From the NCBI GenBank assembly GCA_947683425.1, contig CANTUQ010000017.1, positions 1,116,001 to 1,180,000 of the forward strand: 64,000 bases of DNA, written 5' to 3'. Positions 24,738 to 35,039 of the stretch are shown here, one piece after another. A program made the translations under genes and the position numbers. Position 1 is the first letter of the stretch. Each line of letters begins with the position of its first letter. The notes beneath the pieces are model-generated. The model worked only from the letters and a program-made list of their open reading frames with translations, ran no database searches and was not told where the DNA came from. Origin of the DNA: Excoecaria cochinchinensis (lineage: Eukaryota > Streptophyta > Magnoliopsida > Malpighiales > Euphorbiaceae).

Positions 24738-26491
24738 TGTAACACTCCTCACCTACACTTAGAGAAGCTCACCCTACAAATAGCAGTGAGTGCCCTGATA
24801 GGCAAGGGTTGCCGCCAACAAAACCAACGCATGCAGAATACAATCAATAACACACGCATATCTGAACATACTTACATGTACAATATATATGCATTGCTAA
24901 GTTGTATTACAAAGTAATCTTTACATACATACAAATTCGAGTCTTATAAAATTACATAACTGGAAACATTACAAAACTTACATAAGTGCAAATCCCAGTA
25001 TTACATATTACAAAACTGATTATAATACAAAAACTTTACATTCAGAGATTATAAATCACAAAAGCTTAACATCTAACAAAACCCATCCTATTGTGTTGGC
25101 TTTTGCTGCTGCAGGTTGGTCCTCCCAAGATCTCCTACCTCTTCCACACGTGCACGGATGAAAACACCCATTCTAAGCACAATGGCTTAGTGGGGAAAAC
25201 AAGCGATGAATGACCACTCATAGTGGACATCAATGTAATTCACATTCACATGGCACACACATATGAATAAAGCATCAAAAGCTTAACCCATAACTTGCAT
25301 TCATCAATGATAAACTTCACTTCATACATTTCATGTAGTATCATTGTAATAATTCACATTACTGCATGTCATCTTCATACACATAGTTATGCCGGCAAAC
25401 TCAATGAGGTGGATAATGGGTAAACGCATAGGTACCCGTAGGTACAAACAAACATGTATTTCCTTTTAAGCATAAACGCATAGGGATCCTATCAAGATCC
25501 AATTTCATAGGAATCTATAAGGATTCAAATGCACAGGGACCTGATTAGGGTCTAAGATACGCATAGGATGCCTATAGGCATGCCTATCTATCCACAACTC
25601 GACTATTGTAGGCTAAATATTAATTCAATTATGGTTTACATGGTACAACATATTATAATTCATACATTGAGTCATATATATATAAGTGAGAAATCATGCA
25701 AAGTATATCAAATAATGAACATTCATAGCACAACGGAGGGTCGCGCTCGCGACAGAGATGAATTGCACTATATGTTGCGCTCCTGATAGAGAATTGGACA
25801 GCCTCTGTCATGCTCATGCACATGGTCACACTCACAACAGAGAACATCCTGATGGAAGATCGGATTATCGAGCTCTCCATCGTGCTCACGACATAGGTCA
25901 TGCTCATGACAGAGAGGATTTTGACAGAAGATCGGATTACTGAGCTCTCTATCACGCTCGTATTACCACCAATCAAACAAGGGAGAAAAAGAGAAGAATA
26001 AAGAAGAGGAAGAAGAGAACTATTCACTTACCTAAACAATTCTTGAATTACCAAAACTAACCAAAAATCACAGCAGTTTAGGGGATGAATTTGGACAAGG
26101 AAGGAGGAGAAGAAGGCTGGAACAGGAGAGAGAGAAGGGCAGTTTTCTGCTTTCTCTCACTCTCTCTCTCATGGCTTATAAAGCCATCCTTATCCTCTCC
26201 TTTCTCTCTCTTTATCCCACCAGCCACTTGCCACACATTTAAGGTGGACTTGGCAAATCTCTCTTCTAGTCTTTCTTTTCTTCTCAAAACTCACTCAAAC
26301 CATATAATTAAAGCTGTCACACAAATAGACCCTCTAAACTTCGTAAAACATACAATTAAGTCCATAGGGTCAACAATACTATTAACCTAGACTTCTACAA
26401 AATACTGAACACGTCCTAAACACACATACATACACAAAACACACGTAAGCCACTCTCATACCACAATAATGCTCAAAACTACTTCGGTACA
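24738..26491 (-). repeat. LTR-E, 5' LTR of the second Tekay element
   Basis: The PBS-side edge is clear: TGTAACACTCC on the plus strand. The far edge is set at GGTACA (26491) because recognisable Tat protease sequence begins just after it, so it is approximate. Contains the CTAAGC/GCTTAG hairpin (25173-25178, 25185-25190), the GC-rich palindromic block at 25736-25965, and a pyrimidine-rich promoter-like stretch near 26150-26210. Confidence 0.7.
25736..25965 (-). repeat. Palindromic repeat block in LTR-E
   Basis: Begins with GTCGCGCTCGCGAC (25740-25753), a perfect inverted repeat with a two-base centre. Three to four decayed copies follow, with CG mostly changed to TG or CA (for example GTCATGCTCATGAC at 25897-25910). 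Confidence 0.75.
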
Positions 26492-26912
26492 AGTTGAGGC
26501 CTCATAGAAATTGCTTGCAACTATAAGAGTTATTTCATGGTAGTGGATATACCCCTCGCCTATAATGTAATCTTTGGAAGACCTCTCTTAGTGGGAGTGG
26601 ATGCATACATTTCCATGCGTAAACTATTGCTGAAGATCCCTATTTCAGGAGGCGTTGGAGTCCTTCGAGGAAACCAAAAAGTAGCACGGGAAATGTATGT
26701 CACAATGCTAAAAGAAGCTGATCAGGCTTTACTATTGGATTTTCTGGATATTCCGACAGATATAGCTCGGAAAGCCGAGCCATTAGATTCATTGCAAGAA
26801 GTTGAGCTTGCACTAGGGAAAGTTATCAAAGTGGCTTTTAGTAAGATGGGAAAAGGAAAAGAGGCGCTCATAGCAATACTTTTGGAATATTTAGATGTGT
26901 TCACCTGGCAGC
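26492..26912 (+). pseudogene. pol: Tat-lineage protease/linker fragment (old pol P0, left half)
   Basis: Open from 26537 to 26917: MVVDIPLAYNVIFGRPLL is the C-terminal part of a retroviral-type aspartic protease (T1: FVVLPIPANFSALLGRPWF). It ends in LLEYLDVFTWQL, which corresponds to KHEKVFAWTYEDM just before RT in T1. Its continuation is at 54012 (DIKGITSKVICHSL), 27 kb away. This is the host gene of the whole nest. Confidence 0.85.
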
Positions 26913-28095
26913 TGTGATGCGTGCAGAACTAGAAAGGCCCCCCCAGAAGGCCCGCTTTTAGGGCTCGAGGGATTAGTTCGCGTCATTTAATCTTGGGTAT
27001 CATGAGACATTTTGGAATCCTCGCCTAATAGAACATTGGGGAAGTTCATCTAGTCTCATAAAACCTTTAGGCACCTTTGAGGTATTTTGGAGTCGCCACC
27101 AAATTTACGAGAAATTGGAAAAAGGTCGTCTAACCTCTATGGTCTAAACCAGAGAGTGGTTCAGAACTCCACTCTTATTTATGCCTTGATTAATTATAAA
27201 TGAGTATTTAGATTACTAAATTCCATCTCTCATCTCACATGATTAATGCAATTTATTAAAGGCGCAATTTGATCATCGAGAAAAGCGATAAATGAAAACT
27301 ATAAAGAAAATCGATAAATAAAGCGATAAACACACAAAACACATCATTACAAAATAGAAATTGGGAAAAATACAATCCCCCAAATGAAAAGAAAAACCTA
27401 AATAAAATTGCCCCAAAAATAATTAATTATAAGCGCCCACAAGATATATAACATAAATCTAAACAATTAAGCAAAATTAATCAAAAGAGGAGACATGCAT
27501 AAATTGGGATATTTATTCGGTTTAGAAACATTTGTTCCTTCATGATCAGAGCATATTGCTTAAAGAGAGATCGAAGAGTTATTTTAGCTATTGGCTTGAA
27601 AACCAGGATGAGTGATCCCATTCCTTACAAAGTTTAAATATTCGTTTTAATTCATCACATTTTGCATTCATTGGCTAAAATCGAGGACATTGGTCCCAAT
27701 TTATTAGAAAAAATTCCGGTTTAGTTATAAAAATATTTTCGTGATTTTTTATCCTACACACGTACAAAATAAAACTATCTTATTTACAATAACAAAACGA
27801 ATACATAAGTAAAGGGTTGGTAGGGTCTCAACCAATTGGCATAGTCTCCTACGCACCGTGACCACTCCATTTGATGACGACGATGCTCAACAAGCAAACG
27901 TCACATTTTACCTATACAACAAAAACAATAATAGAAAAATTAGTAATAATTCTGAAATCAACCAAATAAGCATGAAAGTAAGGGGAACATAAGATAATAT
28001 TAGCACACAATTAGAAAGTAAAATGGGTAAAATTAAGCACATCGATTTAATACGCAAACAACTCACATGCGAAGGGGATTAGAAATTAGTCATGC

Positions 28096-28164
<69 letters not shown>
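28096..28164. repeat. (TAA)n microsatellite
   Basis: Pure TAA/AAT triplets inside LTR-Y. Confidence 0.97.
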
Positions 28165-28165
<1 letters not shown>

Positions 28166-28569
28166 TGATGTAATATAATATAATATCAAAATAAATAAAT
28201 AAATGGATGACATAACTTAATAACCAAGTAAATAATCACATAAATTAAATATTAAATACGTCCATGTAATAGCAAAAGGACAAAAACATAAGCTCATTCA
28301 AAATAGAAAGGAAAACATGTGAAAATGGGCCTTAAGATCACAGGTTGCCAAAACCATTCAAAAACACATGAACTAAATAATTAAACAAATAGAAGAAATA
28401 AATATATAAATATGTATGTACTGATGGCCATGAGACTAAAATAAAAGGTAGGCCCCACGTGGAAAGAAGGAAACAAATAAATGAATATGAGGAAAACACA
28501 TGCATGCAAAAATGATGTCAAAAACGTGTATGAGGAAAATGCAAAAATGAAATTTAACAAATCACAGTG

Positions 28570-28664
<95 letters not shown>

Positions 28665-28679
28665 TAATAATAATAATAA
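28570..28679. repeat. (TAA)n microsatellite
   Basis: About 36 triplets with one slippage near 28660. The long Tyr- and Leu-rich frames over it are artefacts. Confidence 0.97.
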
Positions 28680-30695
28680 CAATAGCCAATGACAATGACA
28701 ATAATAAATAAATAAAACTTAAAGAGAAAAACGAGATGAGTAAGGTAAGTAAATAAACATATAGCAGAAAATAACATGAAAGGAAAAGATTATCACAAAT
28801 TATACCAAAAAAGAAATTTAATAAATCTGAATTTTTTTAACCTAAATCATATATATTTACCCATTTTCATACCAAAAACGAGATGAAAATTGAAAAATCA
28901 TATTAAGAGAACAAATCTAAAAAATGCATGTTCATAAATGCAGAAAAAAGAACGAAATAAATAAAATGAAATTGGATAATAAGAATGGATCTAAGAATCT
29001 TTACCCTCAGAATTAATAGAGTGAAAACAAGATATCTCAATCCGTCTCCCTTGTCAAGTTTCGCAATGATAAACACAAAAATATCCTAGAAAACTCAAGT
29101 TTTTAACACAAAAGCTACTCAAAAAAACCCAAAAATGATTTCTTTGTTTGGTATATTTGGTTGATGGAGAACCCAAGCTAAAGGAAACTGATCTTTCAAA
29201 ATCAAAGAAAAATCAAAGAGCCAATTTTGATTTCAAGAATATTTTCCTCTTCTCTTTCCTCAAAAATTCCCCCATCCCGCTCTTCACTAAAGAAATCCCC
29301 CCAAAAAAAACCCCTGTGATGTGAGGGCATTCGAGAGAGGTTCATGGAACTTGTAAGAGATTACAAGGGCGTCTATTTTGGGCAACAAGGATGTTTCTTG
29401 GAGTTACCACCCAATAAAATATTGGGACAACTCGTCTAGCCTCACTGAGCCTAAGACAGCGCATGTGTGTCTATTTTGGGCAATCAGAGATATTTTGGAC
29501 ATCTCCTTCCAATAGAACACTGGAAGGATCATCTAATCTCATGAAGCCTAAGATTATGCATATGCGTTTATTTTGGGCAAACAAGAGATATTTTGGACAC
29601 CTCCTTCCAATAGAATACTGGAAAGATCATCTAATCTCATGGAGCCTAAGACAATGCAAATTTGGCCTATTTTGGGCAACAAGAGATATTTTGGAGATCC
29701 CACCCCAATAGAACATTGAGATGGTCCTCTAACCTCGTTGAGCCTTAGACCAGAGATGGTTTGAGACTTCCTATTTATTCATACCTTGATTAAATTATAA
29801 TTGAGTTTTGAATTTAAGATTTCATTCCTTTTCTCATACAATTTTAATGCATTAATTAAAGCGCATATCATCCACATAATAAAACGATAAATGAAAGCGA
29901 GAGTAGCATAAAGTCAATAGAAATGCAATAAATTACAACAAAACTAAGGGCAGAATACAACCCCCATTGTAAGTAGCATGTGAATCATACATAAAACAGG
30001 ATATTTATTGAGATTGAGGACGTTGGTCCTCGCATGCATACATAAAGGAAAAAGTGTTAAAGGTGATGGTTTTTTTGGGTGGAAAAACTAGAACATTGGT
30101 CCCATTTTTATTAGAAAAAATTCCAAGTTAATTAATATAAATATTTAGCCATTTTCATATCAGCGGAATAATAAAAAAATAAAGTTTACAATAAATAATA
30201 CATGGCAACTGAAATAAAAGGAAATAAGATAAAGAAATAAACCCGAATAATGTCCTCAACCTATTGCGGTGTCCTCCATTTTCTTACATCCTAGATCCAA
30301 AAAAAATAGTTAAACTCAAAATACAAAGATCACGTTAGCGCCATAATCAACAATAAAATAAATGTGAAAAATGAATAAAGACAAGGAATCATTCTTCATG
30401 GAAATCAAGAAGAAATAAGAATAGAAAGGAAAGAGGAAAAAATGAAGAAAATGAAGGAGGAAGGCCCAGGGATGGCCTACATCGCGCGAGCAACAGCTGT
30501 TGTAAGCACCGTGTCTCGGAGCGGTCCGGATCAGAGGTTACCCTATGATGAAATCAGTGTCCAAGCCTGAATGGTAGGTTGGATTTAGAGGTTTTAGCCC
30601 CGCATTCCATGAGAAGTGAGGTTTTTATCATTCCTGGGCCGAAGGAGAGAAAAACAAAGGTTTTTCTCGAGTCAAGGGGCTTTTTGTCCTCGACA

Positions 30696-30922
30696 GACGG
30701 CCAGCCCGTCCGTCGAGCCGGCCCGTCGCTCTGAGTCACCGACGGCTCTGGGTATTTTCCGACGCCCGTCGGAAAATCACCGCCCCTGTCAGATTGCCGC
30801 CTGGTTTCCCGGAGCACGCAACCCTTCCGACGCCCGTCTGTGGATGTGGCAGGGTCGTCGGACTAATCCTTGTGTCAGAAGGATTCTTCCGACGCCCGCC
30901 TCTATACACCGACGCCCGTCGG
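30696..30922 (+). promoter_or_regulatory. Palindrome array upstream of the T1 TATA box
   Basis: GACGGCCAGCCCGTC (30696-30710), GACGCCCGTCGG copies near 30759-30771, 30829-30838, 30890-30899 and 30911-30922, and related CCGTCGG words. The last copy ends 12 bases before the TATA box. A second array at 31455-31590 lies downstream in the leader. Confidence 0.8.
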
Positions 30923-30933
30923 TCGTGTCTGGC

Positions 30934-30940
30934 TATAAAA
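30934..30940 (+). promoter_or_regulatory. TATA box of T1 LTR
   Basis: TATAAAA in GGCTATAAAAGCTCC; the same in the 3' LTR at 50264-50270. Sets transcription start near 30965-30970. Confidence 0.75.
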
Positions 30941-31244
30941 GCTCCGGATTTTCATTTGAAAAGGGTTGGAAAAATTTTCAGAAGAGGAAACTCTGCCCAA
31001 TTTCAAGCACATTTTCTCTCTCTTCCAACAAAACACATTTACAAAAGAAATCTATTTAATCAAGGATCAAATCAATCAAAGGGAACTAAAAGCTAATTAG
31101 TTTTCTTTAGATTTTGACTCCAAAATCGATTTTCTGAAGGATTGAAGGTGAAATATCTCATTTTCTCTCTTTAATCTTTCATCTTTGCTTCTCGTGGAAC
31201 GCGCGGAGCTCTAACCGACACCAGAATCTCACCTGAAGTGCTTA

Positions 31245-31260
31245 TCTGAGGGTAAATATT
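31245..31260 (+). promoter_or_regulatory. Candidate LTR splice donor
   Basis: TCTGAGGGTAAATATT. The core CTGAGGGTAAA is kept in LTR-F (13592), LTR-Y (29010 minus) and, as CGAGGGTAAA, in LTR-X (52157 minus), although the LTRs around it differ greatly. A matching acceptor would be at 33351. Confidence 0.4.
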
Positions 31261-32565
31261 CCGGATCCTTCCTCCATTTCATCTCATATTTAATTTCTTA
31301 TTTATTTATTTATTCTGTGAAATTTTTGAACATCTGTCATTATTTCCTTTTATCTTGACTCTCTTATCTTCTTTTGGGATAAAACTCTTTTTGACTTTGA
31401 AAAAAGGTTTCTCTCTCTTTCTCTCCATTCTGTTTTTTTTCGGAGACAGGGGTGACCGACGGGTCATCTTTATCACCGACGCCCGTCGGTCACCCACCTA
31501 CAGACGCCCATTCTTGAGTGACAAACGGGCATATCGGATAACCGAACCGACGCCCGTCGGTCAACCAAGGAAGGCCGTCGGTGGGTTCTGTCTCCCTCTT
31601 TTTAAATCATTTTTCATCTCTATCCAGCCTCGTTGATTTCTTATGTGTAAATTTTATGTATATTAACCTCTCTTAACTTTCTGTGAGTGTATATCGGTCC
31701 TCCTGGATTATCCCGAGCTTGAGCGGCTATCTACCATGTTTGGAGGATCTCGTCCGGTTTAGTTTCCTAATCCTCTTGTTTCATTTCTTTTATTGATTAT
31801 CTTATGCATATGGACATACTCCTTTCATATCTCGTTGATGTATAAAAATGACTCAATGGTTTTATATTTAATAAAACGAGGTTTACACAAAACTGGACCA
31901 ATGTCCTATTTTATCCAATAAAGATCATCATAAACAAAAATCTCCAATTTTAATAATGATGCATGCGAGGACCAAAGTCCTCAAAATAAGCAATATCCCG
32001 ATTTATGCATGCTTCGCACATTTATAAAAGGGAGTTGTATTCCGCTCCTTGTATTTATTGTAATCTATTGCTTTCATTATTTACTTGATCATTTACGGCT
32101 TTCCGAATGTGAATAAATGCGCCTTTTAATCAACTGCATAGTGTGGAGAGAGAGCGAATTAATGACATTAAAATTTGATCATAAACTAATTGAGGTAGAA
32201 ATAGATGAAAAATCCCGGACCCAGCTCTGGTCTTTGGGCTCTAGAGGTTAGAGGTTATCCTCCAAAATACTTCTTGGGTCACGAGACTTTAGCGCTAATC
32301 CTAGGCTCTTTAGGGTGAGAAGTTCACCTTCCATGATCCCTCTAGCTGGCCCAAAATGGATACCAAGCGCAGTCTTAGGCTCTCTGAGGCGAGAGTAACT
32401 TTCCCAATGTTCTATTGGGTGGCGACTCCATGATACCTCCTTGTTGCCCAACATAGACGCACTTGCGATTTATTTGCAAGATGTCAACGGACCCGCAAAT
32501 GCCCCGATCGCCCAACGTGCGGGCGGTCCGAAAGGGCGGCGCTCGGGATCCGGCGCGCGTCACAG

Positions 32566-32583
32566 TGGCGACTCCGCTGGGGA
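32566..32583 (+). other. T1 primer binding site, Arg-tRNA type
   Basis: TGGCGACTCCGCTGGGGA, one base after the LTR end. A near copy of its first ten bases (TGGCGACTCC) also sits inside the LTR at 32420-32429. Confidence 0.88.
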
Positions 32584-33285
32584 TGTTTATGGTTCGAGAT
32601 TTCAATTCGAAAATACCTCTTTTAACATTTATGATTAAAATTTAATTCATAAATTCGCTTTCTCTCAAATTTGCATTTGCATATCATTAGAGCCTTAGAA
32701 TACGCTAGTTTGGTCCCTCTTCTAGCCCGGTGCGTTCCTGAAGCACCTCCTCATTTTCACTCAATTTGGGGAAGTGTTAAGGATAATCACCAGCCCAAGC
32801 CACGTACCTCAAATGGTATATCAAAATGGTGACCCGATCGGTCGCTACGCTCGTGATGAGCTAGACCCGTCGGCAGGGATCATGCTTGGGTAGCCTCAAA
32901 GAAACATCTCCCTTGTCCAAAGCTCATGTAATGGCTGTAGTTACTTTCCCTAGGTGATATGAACCTTAATCTCATGCTTGCTGTATGGATCCTCATGTAT
33001 TGGATGAATCCAAATGTCTCGCTTGGTAACCCAGCCAAAGGCTATCATGCCCCGGTGGGGCCATGTCGAAATTTATGGAACGTCCAAATACGTGACGATC
33101 ATTATCCATCCGCCTGTACATTAGCATAGGAGTGTTATGCTGCCGGTTTTCCGCCGTGCACCATACGCGTCCATCGGGTCCCTCGTTGACCCTTGGGCTA
33201 ATCCCACCTAGGAAAGAGACTGCACGACCACGTATGTGGGAGAAATAAGGGTGGAAGGACCTACTTGCTTGCTTGTGCTCTGTAA
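32584..33285 (+). other. T1 untranslated leader
   Basis: 700 bases between PBS and gag with no long frame. TTGTCCCTGCAG ending at 33351 looks like a splice acceptor just before the first residues (IDLPRW) that resemble gag. Confidence 0.6.
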
Positions 33286-35031
33286 ATGTTGCATATCACG
33301 ATCATGCATTATACCTATATTTCATGCATCATTCTAACTTTTGTCCCTGCAGCCATCATAGATCTGCCCAGGTGGACTAGATCACCAACCGGGCGACTGA
33401 TCCGAGTTCTTACTCCTGAGCTATCAGACAGGGAGGGCCTACCAGAGATCTTATCAGAAATCAGTGGTACAGTATCTCAGATGGCAAACTCGCCTAGGGG
33501 GGAAGACGCTACCAGGGCCATGATTGCAGAAGAAGTGGGCCGCCGTTTTGAGGAATTCGAGGGCAGGATGATGAATATGTTGACCGCCTTGGCACAGCAG
33601 AACGCTCAGCAGAATGCTCCACAGAATCCTCCTCCTCCTCCAATGAGACAGAATGAGCCTGAAGAAGAAAGGGTTGAAAGGCGAGAAGAGCCCGTCAGGC
33701 CGCCGCCAGTAGAGTTAAGATCAGTGGCTTCGGGAGAGTTGAGAAGAAGGCCAGTGTTGAGAATTGATGATGATAGAGATATCGAGGCTATGGCTCGTAT
33801 GATAGGCAGAGCTCATGGGATGAATCCGGAGGATAGGGAGTTGGACGGAGAGGACCCGATCCCTTATAATTTCAAAATGCCGGATGTGCCGAAGTTTGAT
33901 GGTACTTCTGACCCCACTGCACATGTGAAGCAATATTCTCTGGTCATGAAGGGGACCACATTGTCCAAGAAGCAGAAAGTGGAATACTTTTGTCTGAGTC
34001 TGACCTCTCATGCCATAGACTGGTATCATGGCCTTGACCGCCGCACTAAAGAAGATTGGGATCTGCTCACTGAGGAGTTTCTGAAGCAGTATTATTGTAA
34101 TACCAGAATGGAGGTGACTCTGAAAGACCTTGAGCTACTTCAGCAAAAAATCAGGGAGTCCTTTCATGAGTATCTTACCCGATGGCGGAACCGAGTAATG
34201 GAGATGCGCCGAAAGCCTGACACCCAGGATCAGATTCGTCTTTTCATTAAGAACGCGAGCCCGTACTTGAAGGAGGGATTGAGGATGAAGGGGTTGAAGG
34301 ACTGGGAGTCTCTCAAAGATATAGCCATCGAAGCAGAGGGAGAGTTTTTAACCCGAAAAGCTAACAATGACAATTTCGCCAAAAGGGCTAACCCCGGTCA
34401 AGGAACCAGCAGGCCGGCGGGTCCCAGTAACAGCACTAGAAGAATGGGTGAAGTATCTGCCACTGAGGTAGCCACCCAGAGGAAGTTTTCGAACTTGGGA
34501 AGACCATTATCTTGGGTCCTGAGGAAGTTGATGAAGGAGGGAAAATTGCGCCCTCTGACTCCTAGGCCAGCTTTGACACAAGGGAAACAAGGACATAAGG
34601 ATAACGAATTTTGTGCATTTCACCAGCACTCAGGCCATATCACTGATAAATGCAAGGCGCTCCGGTACTCTATCCAAGACTTGATTGATAGCAAGCAGAT
34701 CTCTGACCCTGAGAAGAGAGAAACTGAGAAGAAGCCCGGTTACAATGCCGTACTGCCACCCGTGTTTATGATCCAATCCAGCCTGCCAGAGTGGTACGTG
34801 CTACAAGATCTGTTTGGGAGTGAGAAGTCCGCTGCTGGTATTCCTGAGGGTAGAAAGGAGAAAGCAGTTGTGGCGACCCTTGATTGCTGGTCTAGCAGTG
34901 AAAGCGGTGGAGAAGCCGAGGATGAAGAAGGGTTGAACCTTGATTTGTGGGGCTCCGATGGAGACGAGGGGGAGGTAAGCGCTGTCACGAGAAGTGGAAG
35001 GGTGATCCCCCGAGATTACAAAGCTACCTGA
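33286..35031 (+). CDS. gag: T1 gag polyprotein
   Basis: An intact 581-codon frame, the only full-length one left in T1. Residues 1-20 are hydrophobic and unlike gag; translation may start later, for example at Met 66 (MANSPRGED), or after splicing at 33351. A Gln/Asn/Pro-rich stretch (QQNAQQNAPQNPPPPP) is followed by the capsid domain: YFCLSLTSHAIDWYHGL, WDLLTEEFLKQYY, and ESFHEYLTRWRNRVMEMR at about residues 230-310. A zinc-binding motif CAFHQHSGHITDKC follows near 447-460. The acidic C-terminus ends in TRSGRVIPRDYKAT and TGA. Protease follows in the +1 frame, so frameshifting, reinitiation or splicing is needed to make Pol. Confidence 0.9.
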   Translation: MLHITIMHYTYISCIILTFVPAAIIDLPRWTRSPTGRLIRVLTPELSDREGLPEILSEISGTVSQMANSPRGEDATRAMIAEEVGRRFEEFEGRMMNMLTALAQQNAQQNAPQNPPPPPMRQNEPEEERVERREEPVRPPPVELRSVASGELRRRPVLRIDDDRDIEAMARMIGRAHGMNPEDRELDGEDPIPYNFKMPDVPKFDGTSDPTAHVKQYSLVMKGTTLSKKQKVEYFCLSLTSHAIDWYHGLDRRTKEDWDLLTEEFLKQYYCNTRMEVTLKDLELLQQKIRESFHEYLTRWRNRVMEMRRKPDTQDQIRLFIKNASPYLKEGLRMKGLKDWESLKDIAIEAEGEFLTRKANNDNFAKRANPGQGTSRPAGPSNSTRRMGEVSATEVATQRKFSNLGRPLSWVLRKLMKEGKLRPLTPRPALTQGKQGHKDNEFCAFHQHSGHITDKCKALRYSIQDLIDSKQISDPEKRETEKKPGYNAVLPPVFMIQSSLPEWYVLQDLFGSEKSAAGIPEGRKEKAVVATLDCWSSSESGGEAEDEEGLNLDLWGSDGDEGEVSAVTRSGRVIPRDYKAT

Positions 35032-35039
35032 GCCGATAC

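Larger units (their letters stand above)
30501..32564 (+). repeat. T1 5' LTR (2064 bp)
   Basis: TGTAAGCACCGTGTCTCGGA to GCGCGCGTCACA. By eye it differs from the 3' LTR at about 26 positions, mostly transitions, plus one single-base indel. Holds two arrays of CCGACGCCCGTCGG-type palindromes (30696-30922 and 31455-31590), a TATA box, a candidate splice donor and three end-repeats. ORFs here are non-coding by-products. Confidence 0.95.

Noticed and set aside
28381..28777. Tyr/Leu-rich ORFs on the minus strand
   Set aside because: Translations of a (TAA)n microsatellite within LTR-Y.
30554..31636. ORFs of 90-147 codons in the T1 LTRs (also at 49884-50426)
   Set aside because: They lie over the CG-rich palindrome arrays on both strands, overlap the promoter and have no recognisable protein pattern.
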